Positions 8,877 to 16,656 of a stretch of 64,000 nt of DNA are shown here, in pieces (position 1 is the first letter of the stretch; each line of letters starts with the position of its first letter). The DNA comes from JAGRAX01 sp041391365. GTDB taxonomy: Bacteria > Bdellovibrionota_G > JALEGL01 > JAGRMV01. The DNA lies in the NCBI GenBank assembly GCA_041391365.1, contig JAWKOC010000002.1:372001-436000 (forward strand), in the 5' to 3' direction. Position numbers and translations under genes: made by a program. The notes under the pieces are model-generated. The model was not told the origin of the DNA, searched no databases, and saw only the letters and a program-made list of their open reading frames with translations.

Positions 8877-9856
8877 TTTTCGGATCGCAATTTTTCTTCT
8901 GCATCATCTATCAGCGTTTGAATTTCAGATGCCATTTCTTGATTGTAATTGACCGCCAGCGAGTAGGCTTTTTTCCATTCGATGATGGCACGATCAAAAA
9001 ACAATTTTTCGTACTCGCGGGCTCCATTTTCTCTATGAATTGAAATATTTTCTAGCAATTTTTTTTCACTGCGCAGCAAAAGTTGCCGAGCTTTTTCATT
9101 GCTCGCATCCGTGGCCAAAATTCTCTGCAAAAGAGGGATGGCCGCTGCATAATCCTGAAACTGAACATACGACATTGCTCGTTCCATCAAAGAGTCTAGC
9201 TCCCCTCGTGGGGCTGGTTTGATCTTTTCCGTTTGTGAGATAGGGGTAGAAGTTTCAGGCTTTTCCGATGGTTGTGATGAAGATTCCAAAGTTGGTGAAG
9301 GGCTTTGCATACTCGTGTATCCCACCCACGCAAGGACAAGAAACATCACGCCATACAATGCGCCACGTCTGGATAGGCGAGGCATTTCCAGTTTCTTTTT
9401 TTTCTGTACTTCCTTGAATTTGAAAGCGCTGGCGGAAGCCAACTCTTTTGATTTTTGGCGAAATTCTTTGGATACTTCTCGAACGAACTCTTTGGCTTGC
9501 AACCATTTTTCTGAAGTGGCGGCGTACATCGGATTTTGTGGCTCTTTTCTCCCCACCAAAAAAAGATACTGACCAATGCGAATTTCATCTTGGAGAACAA
9601 TTTTTTTCGGTGCGGCGGGATCAATACGCTCGCCATTGACATAGGTTCCATTTCGGCTCCCCATATCTTGAATGTGACAAGCTTTGGGAGTGATGAAAAT
9701 GGAGGCGTGGTGTCGAGAAATGTTGTTGTGCGCGAGAACGACGTCGTTTTGTTCAGTACGGCCTAGTGTGATTTCATCCCCGATCAATACAATGGCCTGA
9801 TCTTTGAACTCTTGATTCAAACCAGAAAGATACCAAATGTGTTGATCACCACTCAT
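8873..9856 (-). CDS. FHA-domain membrane protein with TPR-like C-terminus
   Basis: The 327-aa product has an FHA domain at about 25-100 (EITLGRTEQNDVVLAHNNISRHHASI, MGSRNGTYVNG). One membrane helix follows (LYGVMFLVLAWVGYTSM, about 167-183), then a Ser/Pro-rich stretch and a C-terminal helical region that looks like tetratricopeptide repeats (AAIPLLQRILATDASNEKARQLL, AIIEWKKAYSLA). It has the same architecture as the 688-aa neighbour with a shorter linker, so the two are probably paralogues. It overlaps both flanking genes by 4 nt. The FHA phosphothreonine-binding Arg, Ser, His and Asn are all present. Confidence 0.85.
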   Translation of the reverse strand: MSGDQHIWYLSGLNQEFKDQAIVLIGDEITLGRTEQNDVVLAHNNISRHHASIFITPKACHIQDMGSRNGTYVNGERIDPAAPKKIVLQDEIRIGQYLFLVGRKEPQNPMYAATSEKWLQAKEFVREVSKEFRQKSKELASASAFKFKEVQKKKKLEMPRLSRRGALYGVMFLVLAWVGYTSMQSPSPTLESSSQPSEKPETSTPISQTEKIKPAPRGELDSLMERAMSYVQFQDYAAAIPLLQRILATDASNEKARQLLLRSEKKLLENISIHRENGAREYEKLFFDRAIIEWKKAYSLAVNYNQEMASEIQTLIDDAEEKLRSEK

Positions 9857-10953
9857 CCGCGTCCAACCTCTTCGATGGTTCGTTCCACCGCCTCATAGAG
9901 GCTTTCCCAATCTTCATAAACAGGGGCTTCACTTTGATAAACTTGTCCAGCCCTCCATTGATGAATTTTTTCGGCCAAACGGGTCAAAGGAGTGTTGATG
10001 GTTTTTGTGCTGATCCAGCTGAGCAGAGTTGCAAGCAGTAGGGCCAATGTAACAAAGAGAATGGTCAAACGCTTGGATTCGGTCAACTCTCCAGCGGCTT
10101 CCTGGGCTGAGAAAACAATTTTCGCCACTCCAACAATCGAATATCTTCCAATGCTCTCATCATAGATTCGCACAGGATGTACAAAAATTTGTGTTCCATT
10201 GGGGAGTTTAGGGCTGGGCGGAATGGCTTGATCACTGTTGTGAGACAGTGCTTCCAACACAAAAGGATCTTTGGAACTTTGATTGATTTTGGAAATTGGA
10301 GCGAGGGTTCGACCTTTGGGGCTGATGATGAAAGCCTCTTTGACCCCAGGTTCTCGAATCACCGACTCCACATCGAGGAGAAGTTCATTGTTTTGCTTTA
10401 AATCTTCTTTGTTTTTTTCTGCAAGATATCGAACGAGCCCTTGGGCACGAGAAATGGATTCCTGAGCCAAACGCTCTTGCAAAAGACCCCGAAATGAAAG
10501 GGCTCCCACAAGAGCCAACATGAGCAAAGGAATGACATGCAATACAAAAAGAGTTCCCCACAAAGATTTACTTTTTCCTGGAGTGCCGACGATTTTGGTC
10601 GCGGCCATGTATAGACTTTTTTGTGCTGAAAAGGGATGCAGAGATTCATTCGAAGAAGCAATCTGCGATTGGAACTCCACCAGAACGTCTCCAAAAAGAA
10701 TTTGATCTTTGTTGGAGAGTACACATGTAGAAATGGGTTTTCCATTGACCAGAGTTCCGTTGGAACTGCCCAAGTCGACGAGAGTTACCTTGTCCACATC
10801 AACCATCAACTGTGCGTGTTTGCGTGAGATTTGCTTGGATGCCAGTTGAATTTTGCTGTCGTTGCCTCGGCCCACGAAATATTTCCCCTCATCCAACGCG
10901 AGGGTTTTGCGATCAACAGGTCCGGAAATGATGTAAAAATGAAAGTTCGACAT
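9853..10953 (-). CDS. FHA-domain sensor with two membrane helices and HAMP-like region
   Basis: This 366-aa protein starts with an FHA domain (about 20-95; YFVGRGNDSKIQLASKQISRKHAQL, LGSSNGTLVNG). Membrane helix 1 lies at about 130-152 (LFVLHVIPLLMLALVGALSF). A periplasmic sensor-like region of about 140 residues with a PAS/Cache-like feel follows (LLLDVESVIREPGVKEAFIIS). Helix 2 is at about 292-312 (ILFVTLALLLATLLSWIS), and a short HAMP-like end (INTPLTRLAEKIHQWRAG) closes it. No kinase or output domain follows. The design suggests a transmembrane signal relay with FHA inside the cell. It lies 2 bp downstream of the DUF192 gene in the Tad operon. Confidence 0.8.
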   Translation of the reverse strand: MSNFHFYIISGPVDRKTLALDEGKYFVGRGNDSKIQLASKQISRKHAQLMVDVDKVTLVDLGSSNGTLVNGKPISTCVLSNKDQILFGDVLVEFQSQIASSNESLHPFSAQKSLYMAATKIVGTPGKSKSLWGTLFVLHVIPLLMLALVGALSFRGLLQERLAQESISRAQGLVRYLAEKNKEDLKQNNELLLDVESVIREPGVKEAFIISPKGRTLAPISKINQSSKDPFVLEALSHNSDQAIPPSPKLPNGTQIFVHPVRIYDESIGRYSIVGVAKIVFSAQEAAGELTESKRLTILFVTLALLLATLLSWISTKTINTPLTRLAEKIHQWRAGQVYQSEAPVYEDWESLYEAVERTIEEVGRG

Positions 10954-10955
10954 GA

Positions 10956-11300
10956 TTATAAAACAAAGGTCAAAAGATCTCCCACACGAGTTTGAGTTCT
11001 GTCGATGGTACCTACCGGAAGCTCAAGGACCTTTACGCCTTCTCCACTTCCAAAATCCATACGAAAGGGCAAAAGCCGAGCCCTGGTTTTGACCACCACA
11101 TTGTTCTTGGACAAAAACACCACATCAATGGGAAATTTCATAAAGAACGTGTGAATGGATGTGCAAGGTTCAATCCACAAGCCATGGCCTTCTTGCAGGG
11201 CTTGCTTCCCAAGCAAGCCTTTCATGCGAGCCAACAACTGGGTTGCATGCACAATGTGATGTCCCAGCGACGTGTTTTTGGTTGAATTTTCTACACGCAT
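10956..11300 (-). CDS. DUF192 family protein
   Basis: The 114-aa product belongs to the DUF192 family (COG1430), small proteins of unknown biochemical role often found next to Tad genes. Family features seen are LARMKGLLGK near residue 25-35, GLWIEPCTSIHTFFMKFPIDVVFL in the centre and a C-terminal VLELPVGTID segment. No signal peptide is visible. The ATG at 11300 overlaps the tadC stop as TGATG, which favours it over the in-frame TTG at 11303. Confidence 0.88.
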   Translation of the reverse strand: MRVENSTKNTSLGHHIVHATQLLARMKGLLGKQALQEGHGLWIEPCTSIHTFFMKFPIDVVFLSKNNVVVKTRARLLPFRMDFGSGEGVKVLELPVGTIDRTQTRVGDLLTFVL

Positions 11301-12253
11301 CAAAAAAGTCCCTGAGCTAAAAAATTCAACAATGTAGGTCCCAAAACCACAATAAAAATGGCCGGGAAAATGCAGACCACCATAGGGATCAACACCAACT
11401 GAGAGGCTCGTGCTCCCATGCTTTCCGCATTTTGAAATCGTTTGGTTCTCATCTGATCCGACTGTGCCCGCAGCACATCCCCGATGGAGGCTCCCAACTG
11501 GTCTGCTTGAATCAAAAGGCTTGAGAAAGAAGATACCTCTTCGATTTGCAGCCGATCTGCCAGGGATCGAAGAGCATCAGAGCGGGAGGTCCCAAGTCGA
11601 ATTTCCTTGAGAAGATGTGAGAATTCATCGAGTAGTTCATTGGTCCCCATTCTCTGTGTCATTCTCTGAATGGAGGCCACAAAATCAAGACCCGCTTCCA
11701 CAGACAAGGTAAGGAGATCTAAGGTCAAGGGAAGAACTCGAACAATGGCTTTGCGCCGCATGCGGATGCGATCAGCCAGCCAAAAATCTGGGAAAAAAAA
11801 TCCCAAGATCAGAGAAATCAACCAGGTGGTTCCGCTCATGGAACTTCCCACGGCGTTGCCCATGTAAAAAATGAACACGGGTGAAAACAAAGACATCACG
11901 AGTTTGAATGCAAAAAACTCATCGGGATTGATTTCGTCACGTAGGTTGGCGCGGATCAGGTCTTTTTGATACGTGGGTCTTTTCTTTTCCACGTATTTCA
12001 CCGCCCAGGACGGGAAAACCGTGGAATAAAGGAGAGGGACGCAAGCATAGTACAGAGGATAAAACCACTGAAGCAGGCGTGTTTTGTAGGGTTTTGCGGC
12101 TTCGTCTTCTACGCCCAGGCGTTTGCGCGCTGCGATTTGTTCTTCATCTGGAAACAGCGTGCTGACGAGCAAAAATACCGAAAAAAATGCCAACGCATAG
12201 ATGGTCCATCGGACAAATCGATCCGAGAACAAAATGTCGATCATGTGATTCAT
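11300..12253 (-). CDS. tadC: Tad inner-membrane platform protein TadC (T2SSF domain)
   Basis: This 317-aa integral membrane protein carries a T2SSF domain. The N-terminal helix (WTIYALAFFSVFLLVSTLF), a middle helix pair around 130-165 and a C-terminal pair (LVLIPMVVCIFPAIFIVVLGP) form the platform. LPLTLDLLTLSVEAGLDF and MRTKRFQNAESMGARAS are typical of TadC and not TadB. TadC works with TadB and the TadA ATPase in pilus extrusion; neither is in this window. It is the first gene of the minus-strand operon, downstream of a candidate promoter at 12278-12307. No good Shine-Dalgarno is visible, so the start could also be the in-frame ATG at 12244. Confidence 0.88.
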   Translation of the reverse strand: MNHMIDILFSDRFVRWTIYALAFFSVFLLVSTLFPDEEQIAARKRLGVEDEAAKPYKTRLLQWFYPLYYACVPLLYSTVFPSWAVKYVEKKRPTYQKDLIRANLRDEINPDEFFAFKLVMSLFSPVFIFYMGNAVGSSMSGTTWLISLILGFFFPDFWLADRIRMRRKAIVRVLPLTLDLLTLSVEAGLDFVASIQRMTQRMGTNELLDEFSHLLKEIRLGTSRSDALRSLADRLQIEEVSSFSSLLIQADQLGASIGDVLRAQSDQMRTKRFQNAESMGARASQLVLIPMVVCIFPAIFIVVLGPTLLNFLAQGLF

Positions 12254-12277
12254 CTATATATTCTCTATAGTAATAGT

Positions 12278-12307
12278 ATTGTAACTCTTTCCAGGATTAT
12301 CTCACAA
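12278..12307 (-). promoter_or_regulatory. candidate promoter of the Tad operon
   Basis: On the minus strand TTGTGA (12302-12307), an 18-nt spacer and TACAAT (12278-12283) form a sigma-70-like promoter 24 nt upstream of the tadC ATG. It is inferred from consensus only. An 11-bp inverted repeat lies just upstream of the -35. Confidence 0.4.
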
Positions 12308-12309
12308 GC

Positions 12310-12340
12310 TTTGAAATCAATCTAAGCGTTTGATTTCAAA
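12310..12340. repeat. 11-bp inverted repeat between Tad and PEGA operons
   Basis: TTTGAAATCAA (12310-12320) and TTGATTTCAAA (12330-12340) are perfect reverse complements with a 9-nt loop. It lies upstream of the tadC -35 and of the candidate PEGA promoter, the position expected for a shared operator. Regulatory role is inference. Confidence 0.5.
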
Positions 12341-12386
12341 AACATTTCCATTTTGTCTCCCCTCATTTGTGAAACTTTACAGACGA

Positions 12387-12414
12387 TTGTACAGCTTTTA
12401 TGATATTCTATAAA
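12387..12414 (+). promoter_or_regulatory. candidate promoter of the PEGA gene cluster
   Basis: TTGTAC (12387-12392), a 16-nt spacer and TATAAA (12409-12414) lie about 95 bp upstream of the first PEGA gene. Consensus match only. Confidence 0.35.
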
Positions 12415-12508
12415 GGTTAAGTTATTGATAATGTAAGAGAAGTTATTTGGGGTGACCATGTTCCCCAATCAGCATGGAAAGGCATGACCCCAGTCAAGGG
12501 CAACAGTG

Positions 12509-13858
12509 ATGGGGCGATCTTTGTCACATATGAAAAAAAATGAAAAAATCCAAGCTCTTGTTGTGACCTTCTTTTTCCTGGTCAGCACCTTCCTTTCTCC
12601 CCAGGGAGGAGTTCCACAGAGCCAGGCACAGATCAATGAGTATCTTGTCATTGCAGGGTTCCAGGCTGAAAATCTTGATACACAAAATGTTCGATCCACG
12701 ATGATTCTCGGTCTTTCTGAAGTTTCGGGTGTTCAAGTGGTGGATGATCCCGGCATTCAAGAAAAAATTCGCAATGCTGCAGTTTCGGATACGCAAGCCC
12801 AAGCCCAAAAAAAAGTTGAACAAGGGTATCAGTATTTTGAGCAAGGCAAGGAGTTCTATCAGAATTTGGATCTCAACAAAGCGGTTCAAGCCTTGAATCT
12901 ATCGGTGAAAAGTTATCGAGAAGGTATTGCGTCTCTACGGGACAATCACTACTTGTTGTTTTCGCACCTATATTTGGGGATGAATTTGATTTTTGCAGGT
13001 CGAGAAAAAGATGGAAAGAAATTGATTCACGAAATGGTGATGTTGGATTCAGAACGCAAAACCAGAGAGTTGCCCATTCGAGAGTTTCCTCCCAAGATCA
13101 TAGAAATCCACAAAAGCATCACCAAGGAGGTTCTTGAGCGACCCTCGGGCAAGCTTCTTGTTCAGAGTCAGCCTGATGGAGCTGTGGTGGTGGTAGACGG
13201 TGTAGAGATGGGAAAAACTCCCATCGAGGTTCCTGACTTGCCTCGTGGGATGCATTTTTTGGTTGTCGAAAAAACAGGTTACAAAACCATTTCTGAGCCT
13301 GTGTTGGTCAAAGGTGGAGAGTTCAACTACAGTCAGGTTCTCCAAAAGCAAACCACATTTGATGTGATCCCAAAAGACCAGAGTACAAATCAGGATCTTG
13401 AACCTCTAAAACGTTTGGCTGCAGATATTGGTGTGGATCATATTCTCTTGGGCAGTGTAGACTCTGAACAATCAAAAATATCCGCACAGGTATTTCATGC
13501 GCAGACATCTTCTTTTTCCAATGTGTTTACGCAAGGCTATCAAAAAGACAAGATGGAACGATCTACCAAAAAATTGGTTTCCAAAATCGAGGCATGGATA
13601 CGAGACCAAAGAAAAACGAGTCGCTTCGAAAACACTCCCCAAACCACTATCACAGAGGGGTTTCAAGAGTCGATGATTCCAAAGGCATCCTCGACGAGTC
13701 GTGCAAACTCTTTTGAAGATGGAAACAAACCATTTTACAAAAAATGGTGGTTTTGGGCCATCATCGGTGGCGCTGCAGCCGTTGGAGCTGGAGCTGCACT
13801 GATCGGAGGATCGGATGCGAGCAGCAATGTTCTCTCCATCGACAATCCCTTGAATTGA
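12509..13858 (+). CDS. PEGA-domain membrane protein, copy 1
   Basis: The 449-aa product has an N-terminal signal or anchor (ALVVTFFFLVSTFLSP), then a helical TPR-like region at about 90-200 (GYQYFEQGKEFYQNLDLNKAVQAL). A PEGA domain follows at about 210-285 (GKLLVQSQPDGAVVVVDGVEMGKTP, LPRGMHFLVVEKTGY). After an alpha/beta region and a polar linker comes a C-terminal membrane helix, KKWWFWAIIGGAAAVGAGAALIGG. ATG 12509 has AAGGG 8 nt upstream; GTG 12506 and ATG 12530 are in-frame alternatives. The following two genes share the whole layout, so this is a tandem family. PEGA domains are usually surface or periplasmic; function here is unknown. Confidence 0.82.
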   Translation: MGRSLSHMKKNEKIQALVVTFFFLVSTFLSPQGGVPQSQAQINEYLVIAGFQAENLDTQNVRSTMILGLSEVSGVQVVDDPGIQEKIRNAAVSDTQAQAQKKVEQGYQYFEQGKEFYQNLDLNKAVQALNLSVKSYREGIASLRDNHYLLFSHLYLGMNLIFAGREKDGKKLIHEMVMLDSERKTRELPIREFPPKIIEIHKSITKEVLERPSGKLLVQSQPDGAVVVVDGVEMGKTPIEVPDLPRGMHFLVVEKTGYKTISEPVLVKGGEFNYSQVLQKQTTFDVIPKDQSTNQDLEPLKRLAADIGVDHILLGSVDSEQSKISAQVFHAQTSSFSNVFTQGYQKDKMERSTKKLVSKIEAWIRDQRKTSRFENTPQTTITEGFQESMIPKASSTSRANSFEDGNKPFYKKWWFWAIIGGAAAVGAGAALIGGSDASSNVLSIDNPLN

Positions 13859-13860
13859 TC

Positions 13861-15195
13861 ATGAGAAGATTTTTTTCATATTGGACAATGGTTCTGGTGT
13901 TGGGGTGGGTACCTGGTGCATTCGCGGATACGTCATTGATCGTCTCTCCCATGAAGGGGTCTCAAAACAAAGCGGCCACACAAGCCATTGAAAAGGAATT
14001 TCAGGCCATGGATGGTCTGATCATCATTGAGTCTGAACGTGTAGAAGATTTTTTGCAGAAAAAAGGTTTGCAGTCATCGCAGGACCCAAAGAGTATGCAG
14101 TCGGCGGCCGATGATTTGGCCCAAGCCCAAAAAATGTATCATCAGCTCGATGAGCAAAACAAAGATCTGGCCCTCGAAAAAGCTACCTCGGCCATCGAGG
14201 AATACACTCGGTTGATTCCCCAAGATCAAGCCTTTGATGGTCTCATCAAAAGCCTCTTTGCACGAACCTTGATTCTGTTGGCATTGAAAAAAAAGGAAGA
14301 AGCCAGCCGAGATTTGGAAGAGATGTTGACATTGGACCCTAAGGCCAATGATCGAACCATCTCAGCTCGATTGTACAGTGAGGACGTAAAAACATTTTTT
14401 GACCAAACCAAACAAGAGTTCTTGTCCAGAGACAAAGCCAACGTAGTCATCACGTCACTGCCTTCTGAGGCTTCGATTTGGGTCAATGGCCAACATTTTG
14501 GAAAAGCTCCATGCAGTCTGTCGGATTTACCCATCGGACATTTTTATATCACCATGGAGTCTTCCGGAAAACGCCACACCGAAAAAGTATATCTGTCCAA
14601 AGGTGAAAATCAGGTAGATCTTCGGTTTCCTCAACAAGATGCGCAGCTCATTGAATCGTATTTTGCGGTTTCGGATCAACCTACATTGGATCCTCAACGA
14701 ACCACGTTTTTGGATGAACTGGGCTTGAGTCTGGGAGCAGACATCATTGTTTTCTTGTCGGCGGGAAAAGCCAGCGTAAAGGGGCAACTGTTTGATCAAA
14801 GATCCCAAGATTTGTCGCCGGTGGTGCAAGGCAAAGATCCTCATGAGTTGGTTTCGAATCTTCTGCAATCGCTGGATCAGAATGGCTATGTGATCCGAGC
14901 TTCCAGCGAGACCGCACCTCCTCAAGACATTGAGAACTCTTCTCCATTGTCCTCGAATCAAATGCAAAACATTCTTCCTCCATCGGAAGAAGAAAAAATC
15001 AAGCAAAACATGGAACCTTCTCCTTCGATCCGTGCCAACAAAGTTCGCACGGCCGGAAGACCTCTGTGGAAAAATCCGTGGGTTTATGCAGGAATTGGAG
15101 CTGTGGTTCTTGGAACAGGTGCTTCGCTTGCATTGTTTACGGATGTTTTCAAAGCCAAATCTTCCAACACGCAATTGCAGGTGACTACGCCATGA
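13861..15195 (+). CDS. PEGA-domain membrane protein, copy 2
   Basis: This 444-aa paralogue of its neighbours starts at the ATG 2 bp after the stop of copy 1. It has a signal peptide (WTMVLVLGWVPGAFADT), helical repeats at about 85-165 and a PEGA domain at about 190-255 (ANVVITSLPSEASIWVNGQHFGKAP, LPIGHFYITME). A Ser/Pro/Glu linker and a C-terminal helix (LWKNPWVYAGIGAVVLGTGASLAL) follow. The KKWWFW pre-helix motif of copies 1 and 3 is here reduced to LWKNPWVY. The stop overlaps copy 3 by ATGA. Function unknown; probably acts with the other two. Confidence 0.8.
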   Translation: MRRFFSYWTMVLVLGWVPGAFADTSLIVSPMKGSQNKAATQAIEKEFQAMDGLIIIESERVEDFLQKKGLQSSQDPKSMQSAADDLAQAQKMYHQLDEQNKDLALEKATSAIEEYTRLIPQDQAFDGLIKSLFARTLILLALKKKEEASRDLEEMLTLDPKANDRTISARLYSEDVKTFFDQTKQEFLSRDKANVVITSLPSEASIWVNGQHFGKAPCSLSDLPIGHFYITMESSGKRHTEKVYLSKGENQVDLRFPQQDAQLIESYFAVSDQPTLDPQRTTFLDELGLSLGADIIVFLSAGKASVKGQLFDQRSQDLSPVVQGKDPHELVSNLLQSLDQNGYVIRASSETAPPQDIENSSPLSSNQMQNILPPSEEEKIKQNMEPSPSIRANKVRTAGRPLWKNPWVYAGIGAVVLGTGASLALFTDVFKAKSSNTQLQVTTP

Positions 15196-16589
15196 GCACT
15201 TCATATCGGGCCAAAACCATTTCGTTGTTGATGGCAAGTCTTTTGGTCACTCCTTCGTGGACGTGGGCGCAGGACAATCCCCCCGCAGCTCAGGGTCCCA
15301 CAAGTCCTGTCAAAGTGTTGGTTGACGATGTGTATGCTCAGGAAAGCATGGAAAAATATTTGCCTTTGGCACGCAGTGCAATGTTTGAAGCTTTTTCTCA
15401 AATGCCCAAAGCCAATTTGATCAGGCCCAATGTTGTCGCACGAGAAAAAGAAAAATTGTTTGTTCGGCCTCAGGCCAAAGCCGATCAGGATCCCTATCAA
15501 AAACTCTTGGCAGGAAGAAAAGCCTTGGAGGCAGGGAAACAGGCCTATCATCAATTCAACTATAAAAATGCCTTGGAGTATTTGCTCACAGCTCGACAAC
15601 AATTCATCTTGAACCTCCACCATTTAACGTCCAATCGAGAGCTCATCGAAGCCCACATCTATCTCGGTATGACCTACATGGCTCAGCAAAAGCAATTTTC
15701 GGATGAAAACGAAAAGCAGACTGCAGAGAATTCTGCTCGCGTAGAGTTTGAGAGAGTTGTGTATCTCGATCCTCAAAAACAATTGCAAGGGTCACAATAT
15801 TCTCCAGAAGTGACCGCAGAGTTTGGTCAGGTCAAACAAAACTTGCAGAAAAAAGGCCTGGTTCGAGTTCAAATTGAAACCTCCGAAAGAGATGCCAAGT
15901 TGTTTTTGAACGGCCGTTTTCTGGGGCAGTCCCCCAAAACCTTGCAGCTGATTCCCGGAGAATATTTTTTGATGGCCGAAAAAGAAGGTTTTCAAAAATG
16001 GTACGGAACAAAAATTTTCAAAAATCCTGTCGAAGATGTTGTGATTGAGTTGCCCTCCGATGGGGCAAAGGCGGTACTGGCTTCATTGTTTCAAATTCGA
16101 GAAGGAGGTGACCAAACTTCGCTCGAAGTTCAGGATCTACAACTTTTGGCTCAAAAAACATCAACTCATTTTGTGGTGTTGACCAACTTGGAAAATGCCA
16201 TGGGGGAATATCGACTTTTGGGACAACTCTATGATGCGAAGTTGAATGAGTTTTCTCAGGTGGCCATTGCCAACATTGGCAGCGACGTTTCCCAAATGCG
16301 AAATGCATCCTTTGATTTGGCATTTACGCTGATGGGATTCATTCGACCCGATGGAAAGCTCATCAACACCAGAGATGATCTCGCCCGAGCTGATCTCACC
16401 GTGGGAAAAGGGGGGAGAGCAGAGAGCCAAAATCAAGATTCCTCAACATCCACCGGCAACAAAGCCATCTATAAAAAGTGGTGGTTTTGGGTGGGCATCG
16501 CAGCTGTAGGTGCCGGGGGATATTTTGTCATTGATGGCATAAGCCATTCCAAAAGTGGCTTGACCATCAACAACAACGGAAATTTTTAA
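15192..16589 (+). CDS. PEGA-domain membrane protein, copy 3
   Basis: The 465-aa third paralogue has a signal peptide (TISLLMASLLVTPSWTWAQ) and a TPR-like region at about 95-205 (GRKALEAGKQAYHQFNYKNALEYLLTA). The PEGA domain is at about 215-285 (GLVRVQIETSERDAKLFLNGRFLGQSP, LIPGEYFLMAEKEGF). The C-terminus has KKWWFWVGIAAVGAGGYFVIDG, close to copy 1. The ATG at 15192 overlaps the copy 2 stop as ATGA, which fixes the start over longer frames. It ends the plus-strand cluster and converges on the lipoprotein operon. Confidence 0.8.
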   Translation: MSTSYRAKTISLLMASLLVTPSWTWAQDNPPAAQGPTSPVKVLVDDVYAQESMEKYLPLARSAMFEAFSQMPKANLIRPNVVAREKEKLFVRPQAKADQDPYQKLLAGRKALEAGKQAYHQFNYKNALEYLLTARQQFILNLHHLTSNRELIEAHIYLGMTYMAQQKQFSDENEKQTAENSARVEFERVVYLDPQKQLQGSQYSPEVTAEFGQVKQNLQKKGLVRVQIETSERDAKLFLNGRFLGQSPKTLQLIPGEYFLMAEKEGFQKWYGTKIFKNPVEDVVIELPSDGAKAVLASLFQIREGGDQTSLEVQDLQLLAQKTSTHFVVLTNLENAMGEYRLLGQLYDAKLNEFSQVAIANIGSDVSQMRNASFDLAFTLMGFIRPDGKLINTRDDLARADLTVGKGGRAESQNQDSSTSTGNKAIYKKWWFWVGIAAVGAGGYFVIDGISHSKSGLTINNNGNF

Positions 16590-16656
16590 CTTCATCTTCA
16601 TCCCAAGAGTCAGATGGCCCGAGCCTGGGTTCTCTGGAGTAAGCTATGTTATATCG

